NCBI RefSeq assembly: GCF_027172205.1
Contig: NC_070603.1
Location: forward strand, 8,792,501-8,856,500
Origin: Podarcis raffonei
Lineage: Eukaryota > Chordata > Lepidosauria > Squamata > Lacertidae
Direction: 5' to 3'
Length of the DNA stretch: 64,000 nt
Shown: positions 58,821-64,000 of the stretch, piece after piece
Numbering within the stretch: the stretch's first letter is position 1
Layout: every line of letters starts with the position of its first letter
Notes under the pieces: model-generated
The model's input: the letters and a program-made list of their open reading frames with translations, nothing else
Databases searched by the model: none
Told to the model about the DNA's origin: nothing
Translations under genes and position numbers: made by a program

Positions 58821-61800
58821 TCGGAGCAAACAGATGGGTTTTTATCATTGAAACAGAATTAGCCCTCGAGATCTGAACAACTTTTTAAAAAAAAAAATCC
58901 CTAAGCCGCGCGGTCACAATTTCAGCTAAAATCTGACGTTCTGCAATTCACTCAAAAATGGTGCCAAACTGTTGCAAACGATCCCCTGACAGGTTTTTCG
59001 GTGGAAACAGATGGGTTTTTATCATTGAAACAGAATTAGCCCTCGAGATCTGAACAACTTTTTTTTGAAAAAATCCCTAAGCCGCGCGGTCACAATTTCA
59101 GCAAAAATCTGACGTTCTGCAATTCACTCAAAAATGGTGCCAAACTGTTGCAAACGATCCCCTGACAGGTTTTTTGGTGGAAACAGATGGGTTTTTATCA
59201 TTGAAACAAAATTAGCCCTCGAGGTCTGAACAACATTTTTTTGAAAAAATCCCTAAGGCGCGCGGTCACAATTTCAGCAAAAATCTGACGTTCTGCAATT
59301 CACTCAAAAATGGTGCCAAACTGTTGCAAACGATCCCCTGACAGGTTTTTCGGTGGAAACAGATGGGTTTTTATCATTGAAACAGAATTAGCCCTCGAGG
59401 TCTGAACAACTTTTTTTAAAAAAAAATCCCTAAGCCGCGCGGTCACAATTTCAGCAAAAATCTGACGTTCTGCAATTCACTCAAAAATGGTGCCAAACTG
59501 TTGAAAACGATCCCCTGACAGGTTTTTCGGTGGAAACAGATGGGTTTTTATCATTGAAACAGAATTAGCCCTCGAGATCTGAAAAACTTTTTTTTGAAAA
59601 AATCCCTAAGCCGCGCGGTCACAATTTCAGCAAAAATCTGACGTTCTGCAATTCACTCAAAAATGGTGCCAAACTGTTGCAAACGATCCCCTGACAGGTT
59701 TTTTGGTGGAAACAGATGGGTTTTTATCATTGAAACAAAATTAGCCCTCGAGGTCTGAAAAACTTTTTTTTGAAAAAATCCCTAAGCCGCGCGGTCACAA
59801 TTTCAGCAAAAATCTGACGTTCTGCAATTCACTCCAAAATGGTGCCAAACCGTTGCAAACGATCCCCTGAAAGGTTTTTCGGTGGAAACAGATGGGTTTT
59901 TATCATTGAAACAGCATTAGCCCTCGAGGTCTGAACAACATTTTTTTAAAAAAATCCCTAAGCCGCGCGGTCACACTTTCAGCAAAAATCTGACGTTCTG
60001 CAATTCACTCCAAAATGGTGCCAAACTGTTGCAAACGATCCCCTGACAGGTATTTCGGTGGAAACAGATGGGTTTTTATCATTGAAACAAAATTAGCCCT
60101 CGAGGTCTGAACAACTTTTTTTTAAAAAAATCCCTAAGCCGCGCGGTCACAATTTCAGCAAAAATCTGACGTTCTGCAATTCACTCCAAAATGGTGCCAA
60201 ACTGTTGCAAACGATCCCCTGACAGGTTTTTCGGTGGAAACAGATGGGTTTTTATCATTGAAACAGAATTAGCCCTCGAGGTCTGAACAACTTTTTTAAA
60301 AAAAAATCCCTAAGCCGCGCGGTCACAATTTCAGCAAAAATCTGACGTTCTGCAATTCACTCAAAAATGGTGCCAAACTGTTGAAAACGATCCCCTGACA
60401 GGTTTTTCGGAGCAAACAGATGGGTTTTTATCATTGAAACAGAATTAGCCCTCGAGATCTGAACAACTTTTTAAAAAAAAAAATCCCTAAGCCGCGCGGT
60501 CACAATTTCAGCTAAAATCTGACGTTCTGCAATTCACTCAAAAATGGTGCCAAACTGTTGAAAACGATCCCCTGACAGGTTTTTCGGTGGAAACAGATGG
60601 GTTTTTATCATTGAAAAAGAATTAGCCCTCGAGATCTGAACAACTTTTTTTTGAAAAAATCCCTAAGCCGCGCGGTCACAATTTCAGCAAAAATCTGACG
60701 TTCTGCAATTCACTCAAAAATGGTGCCAAACTGTTGCAAACGATCCCCTGACAGGTTTTTTGGTGGAAACAGATGGGTTTTTATCATTGAAACAAAATTA
60801 GCCCTCGAGGTCTGAACAACATTTTTTTGAAAAAATCCCTAAGGCGCGCGGTCACAATTTCAGCAAAAATCTGACGTTCTGCAATTCACTCAAAAATGGT
60901 GCCAAACTGTTGCAAACGATCCCCTGACAGGTTTTTCGGTGGAAACAGATGGGTTTTTATCATTGAAACAGAATTAGCCCTCGAGGTCTGAACAACTTTT
61001 TTTAAAAAAAAATCCCTAAGCCGCGCGGTCACAATTTCAGCAAAAATCTGACGTTCTGCAATTCACTCAAAAATGGTGCCAAACTGTTGAAAACGATCCC
61101 CTGACAGGTTTTTCGGTGGAAACAGATGGGTTTTTATCATTGAAACAGAATTAGCCCTCGAGATCTGAAAAACTTTTTTTTGAAAAAATCCCTAAGCCGC
61201 GCGGTCACAATTTCAGCAAAAATCTGACGTTCTGCAATTCACTCCAAAATGGTGCCAAACTGTTGCAAACGATCCCCTGACAGGTTTTTCGGTGGAAACA
61301 GATGGGTTTTTATCATTGAAAAAGAATTAGCCCTCGAGATCTGAACAACTTTTTTTTGAAAAAATCCCTAAGCCGCGCGGTCACAATTTCAGCAAAAATC
61401 TGACGTTCTGCAATTCACTCAAAAATGGTGCCAAACTGTTGCAAACGATCCCCTGACAGGTTTTTTGGTGGAAACAGATGGGTTTTTATCATTGAAACAA
61501 AATTAGCCCTCGAGGTCTGAACAACATTTTTTTGAAAAAATCCCTAAGCCGCGCGGTCACAATTTCAGCAAAAATCTGACGTTCTGCAATTCACTCAAAA
61601 ATGGTGCCAAACCGTTGCAAACGATCCCCTGAAAGGTTTTTCGGTGGAAACAGATGGGTTTTTATCATTGAAACAGCATTAGCCCTCGAGGTCTGAACAA
61701 CTTTTTTTAAAAAAAATCCCTAAGCCGCGCGGTCACAATTTCAGCAAAAATCTGACGTTCTGCAATTCACTCCAAAATGGTGCCAAACTGTTGCAAACGA

Positions 61801-63000
61801 TCCCCTGACAGGTTTTTCGGTGGAAACAGATGGGTTTTTATCATTGAAACAGAATTAGCCCTCGAGGTCTGAACAACTTTTTTTTAAAAAAATCCCTAAG
61901 CCGCGCGGTCACAATTTCAGCAAAAATCTGACGTTCTGCAATTCACTCAAAAATGGTGCCAAACTGTTGAAAACGATCCCCTGACAGGTTTTTCGGAGCA
62001 AACAGATGGGTTTTTATCATTGAAACAGAATTAGCCCTCGAGGTCTGAACAACTTTTTTTAAAAAAAAATCCCTAAGCCGCGCGGTCACAATTTCAGCAA
62101 AAATCTGACGTTCTGCAATTCACTCAAAAATGGTGCCAAACTGTTGCAAACGATCCCCTGACAGGTTTTTCGGTGGAAACAGATGGGTTTTTATCATTGA
62201 AACAGAATTAGCCCTCGAGATCTGAAAAACTTTTTTTTGAAAAAATCCCTAAGCCGCGCGGTCACAATTTCAGCAAAAATCTGACGTTCTGCAATTCACT
62301 CCAAAATGGTGCCAAACCGTTGCAAACGATCCCCTGAAAGGTTTTTCGGTGGAAACAGATGGGTTTTTATCATTGAAACAGCATTAGCCCTCGAGGTCTG
62401 AACAACATTTTTTTAAAAAAATCCCTAAGCCGCGCGGTCACAATTTCAGCAAAAATCTGACGTTCTGCAATTCACTCCAAAATGGTGCCAAACTGTTGCA
62501 AACGATCCCCTGACAGGTTTTTCGGTGGAAACAGATGGGTTTTTATCATTGAAACAGAATTAGCCCTCGAGGTCTGAACAACTTTTTTTTAAAAAAATCC
62601 CTAAGCCGCGCGGTCACAATTTCAGCAAAAATCTGACGTTCTGCAATTCACTCAAAAATGGTGCCAAACTGTTGCAAACGATCCCCTGACAGGTTTTTCG
62701 GTGGAAACAGATGGGTTTTTATCATTGAAACAGCATTAGCCCTCGAGGTCTGAACAACATTTTTTTAAAAAAATCCCTAAGCCGCGCGGTCACAATTTCA
62801 GCAAAAATCTGACGTTCTGCAATTCACTCCAAAATGGTGCCAAACTGTTGCAAACGATCCCCTGACAGGTTTTTCGGTGGAAACAGATGGGTTTTTATCA
62901 TTGAAACAGAATTAGCCCTCGAGGTCTGAACAACTTTTTTTTAAAAAAATCCCTAAGCCGCGCGGTCACAATTTCAGCAAAAATCTGACGTTCTGCAATT
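58821..63000. repeat. Nine-monomer higher-order repeat in the satellite
   Basis: The rare variant TTTTCGGAGCAAACAG occurs at 58821, 60407 and 61993, exactly 1586 bp (nine monomers) apart each time. Confidence 0.8.
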
Positions 63001-64000
63001 CACTCAAAAATGGTGCCAAACTGTTGCAAACGATCCCCTGACAGGTTTTTCGGTGGAAACAGATGGGTTTTTATCATTGAAACAAAATTAGCCCTCGAGG
63101 TCTGAACAACATTTTTTTGAAAAAATCCCTAAGGCGCGCGGTCACAATTTCAGCAAAAATCTGACGTTCTGCAATTCACTCAAAAATGGTGCCAAACTGT
63201 TGCAAACGATCCCCTGACAGGTTTTTCGGTGGAAACAGATGGGTTTTTATCATTGAAACAGAATTAGCCCTCGAGGTCTGAACAACTTTTTTAAAAAAAA
63301 AATCCCTAAGCCGCGCGGTCACAATTTCAGCAAAAATCTGACGTTCTGCAATTCACTCAAAAATGGTGCCAAACTGTTGAAAACGATCCCCTGACAGGTT
63401 TTTCGGTGGAAACAGATGGGTTTTTATCTTTGAAACAGAATTAGCCCTCGAGATCTGAAAAACTTTTTTTTGAAAAAATCCCTAAGCCGCGCGGTCACAA
63501 TTTCAGCAAAAATCTGACGTTCTGCAATTCACTCCAAAATGGTGCCAAACCGTTGCAAACGATCCCCTGAAAGGTTTTTCGGTGGAAACAGATGGGTTTT
63601 TATCATTGAAACAGCATTAGCCCTCGAGGTCTGAACAACATTTTTTTTAAAAAATCCCTAAGCCGCGCGGTCACAATTTCAGCAAAAATCTGACGTTCTG
63701 CAATTCACTCCAAAATGGTGCCAAACTGTTGCAAACGATCCCCTGACAGGTTTTTCGGTGGAAACAGATGGGTTTTTATCATTGAAACAGAATTAGCCCT
63801 CGAGGTCTGAACAACTTTTTTTTAAAAAAATCCCTAAGCCGCGCGGTCACAATTTCAGCAAAAATCTGACGTTCTGCAATTCACTCAAAAATGGTGCCAA
63901 ACTGTTGAAAACGATCCCCTGACAGGTTTTTCGGTGGAAACAGATGGGTTTTTATCATTGAAACAGAATTAGCCCTCGAGATCTGAACAACTTTTTTTTG

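Larger units (their letters stand above)
41325..64000. repeat. Tandem satellite array, ~176-bp monomer, ~129 copies
   Basis: From 41325 to the window end the sequence is head-to-tail copies of one unit of about 176 bp. Landmarks in each unit are TCCCTAAGCCGCGCGGTCAC, GCAATTCACTC, TTGCAAACGATCCCCTGAC, AGGTTTTTCGGTGGAAAC, GGGTTTTTATCATTG, a CTCGAG hexamer, and a T-tract running into an A-tract. The first monomer (41325-41490) is the most diverged, as expected at an array edge. Most others differ at only a few sites. No interrupting element or gene is seen. Confidence 0.98.

Noticed and set aside
41325-64000. CRISPR-like array
   Set aside because: Units are contiguous 176-bp copies without unique spacers, in a vertebrate genome.

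Overview
The window is vertebrate nuclear DNA, almost certainly from a squamate reptile. Its genes are split by GT-AG introns and match tetrapod orthologues. The interspersed repeats are squamate types: tRNA-headed SINEs with a BovB-like tail (Sauria SINEs), tRNA-Lys- and tRNA-Ala-headed SINEs, a lizard-type L1, CR1-like 3' ends and many short TIR transposons. A lacertid-like lizard is my guess, but the sequence alone does not fix the species.

Layout. (1) 1-12.4 kb, + strand: the 3' half of AGAP2, with the end of its split PH domain, the ArfGAP zinc finger and the ankyrin repeats. It includes a 60-nt symmetric cassette exon at 2080-2139. (2) 13.2-27.3 kb, - strand: TMEM106C in seven coding exons (873 nt, 290 aa), with a noncoding first exon in a CpG-rich promoter near 26.9-27.3 kb. 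One intron carries a TA-flanked MITE into which a fossil LTR element inserted; that element is a fold-back of LTR, primer-binding site and inverted U3. (3) 27.4-31.5 kb: a repeat-rich interval with a 5'-truncated L1 flanked by 18-bp target duplications. (4) 31.5-41.3 kb: a large imperfect palindrome (arms about 3.9 and 4.3 kb, spacer about 1.1 kb). Each arm holds one intact claudin-34-like gene, and the two are divergently oriented. The last ~40 codons of a third copy lie just outside the left arm. (5) 41.3-64.0 kb: an unbroken tandem satellite of about 129 monomers of ~176 bp, with several higher-order periods (5, 6, 9, 14-15 and 22 monomers). It starts directly at the outer end of the right palindrome arm and runs off the window.

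The genes do not form an operon or a shared pathway. AGAP2 is an Arf GTPase-activating protein, TMEM106C an ER or endolysosomal membrane protein, and the claudin-34-like proteins are tetraspan membrane proteins of the tight-junction superfamily. The main points of interest are the fold-back LTR whose joint lies exactly at the end of an 18-nt tRNA-Trp primer-binding site, the claudin palindrome with a sharply diverged TM1 patch, and the satellite that begins at its edge.
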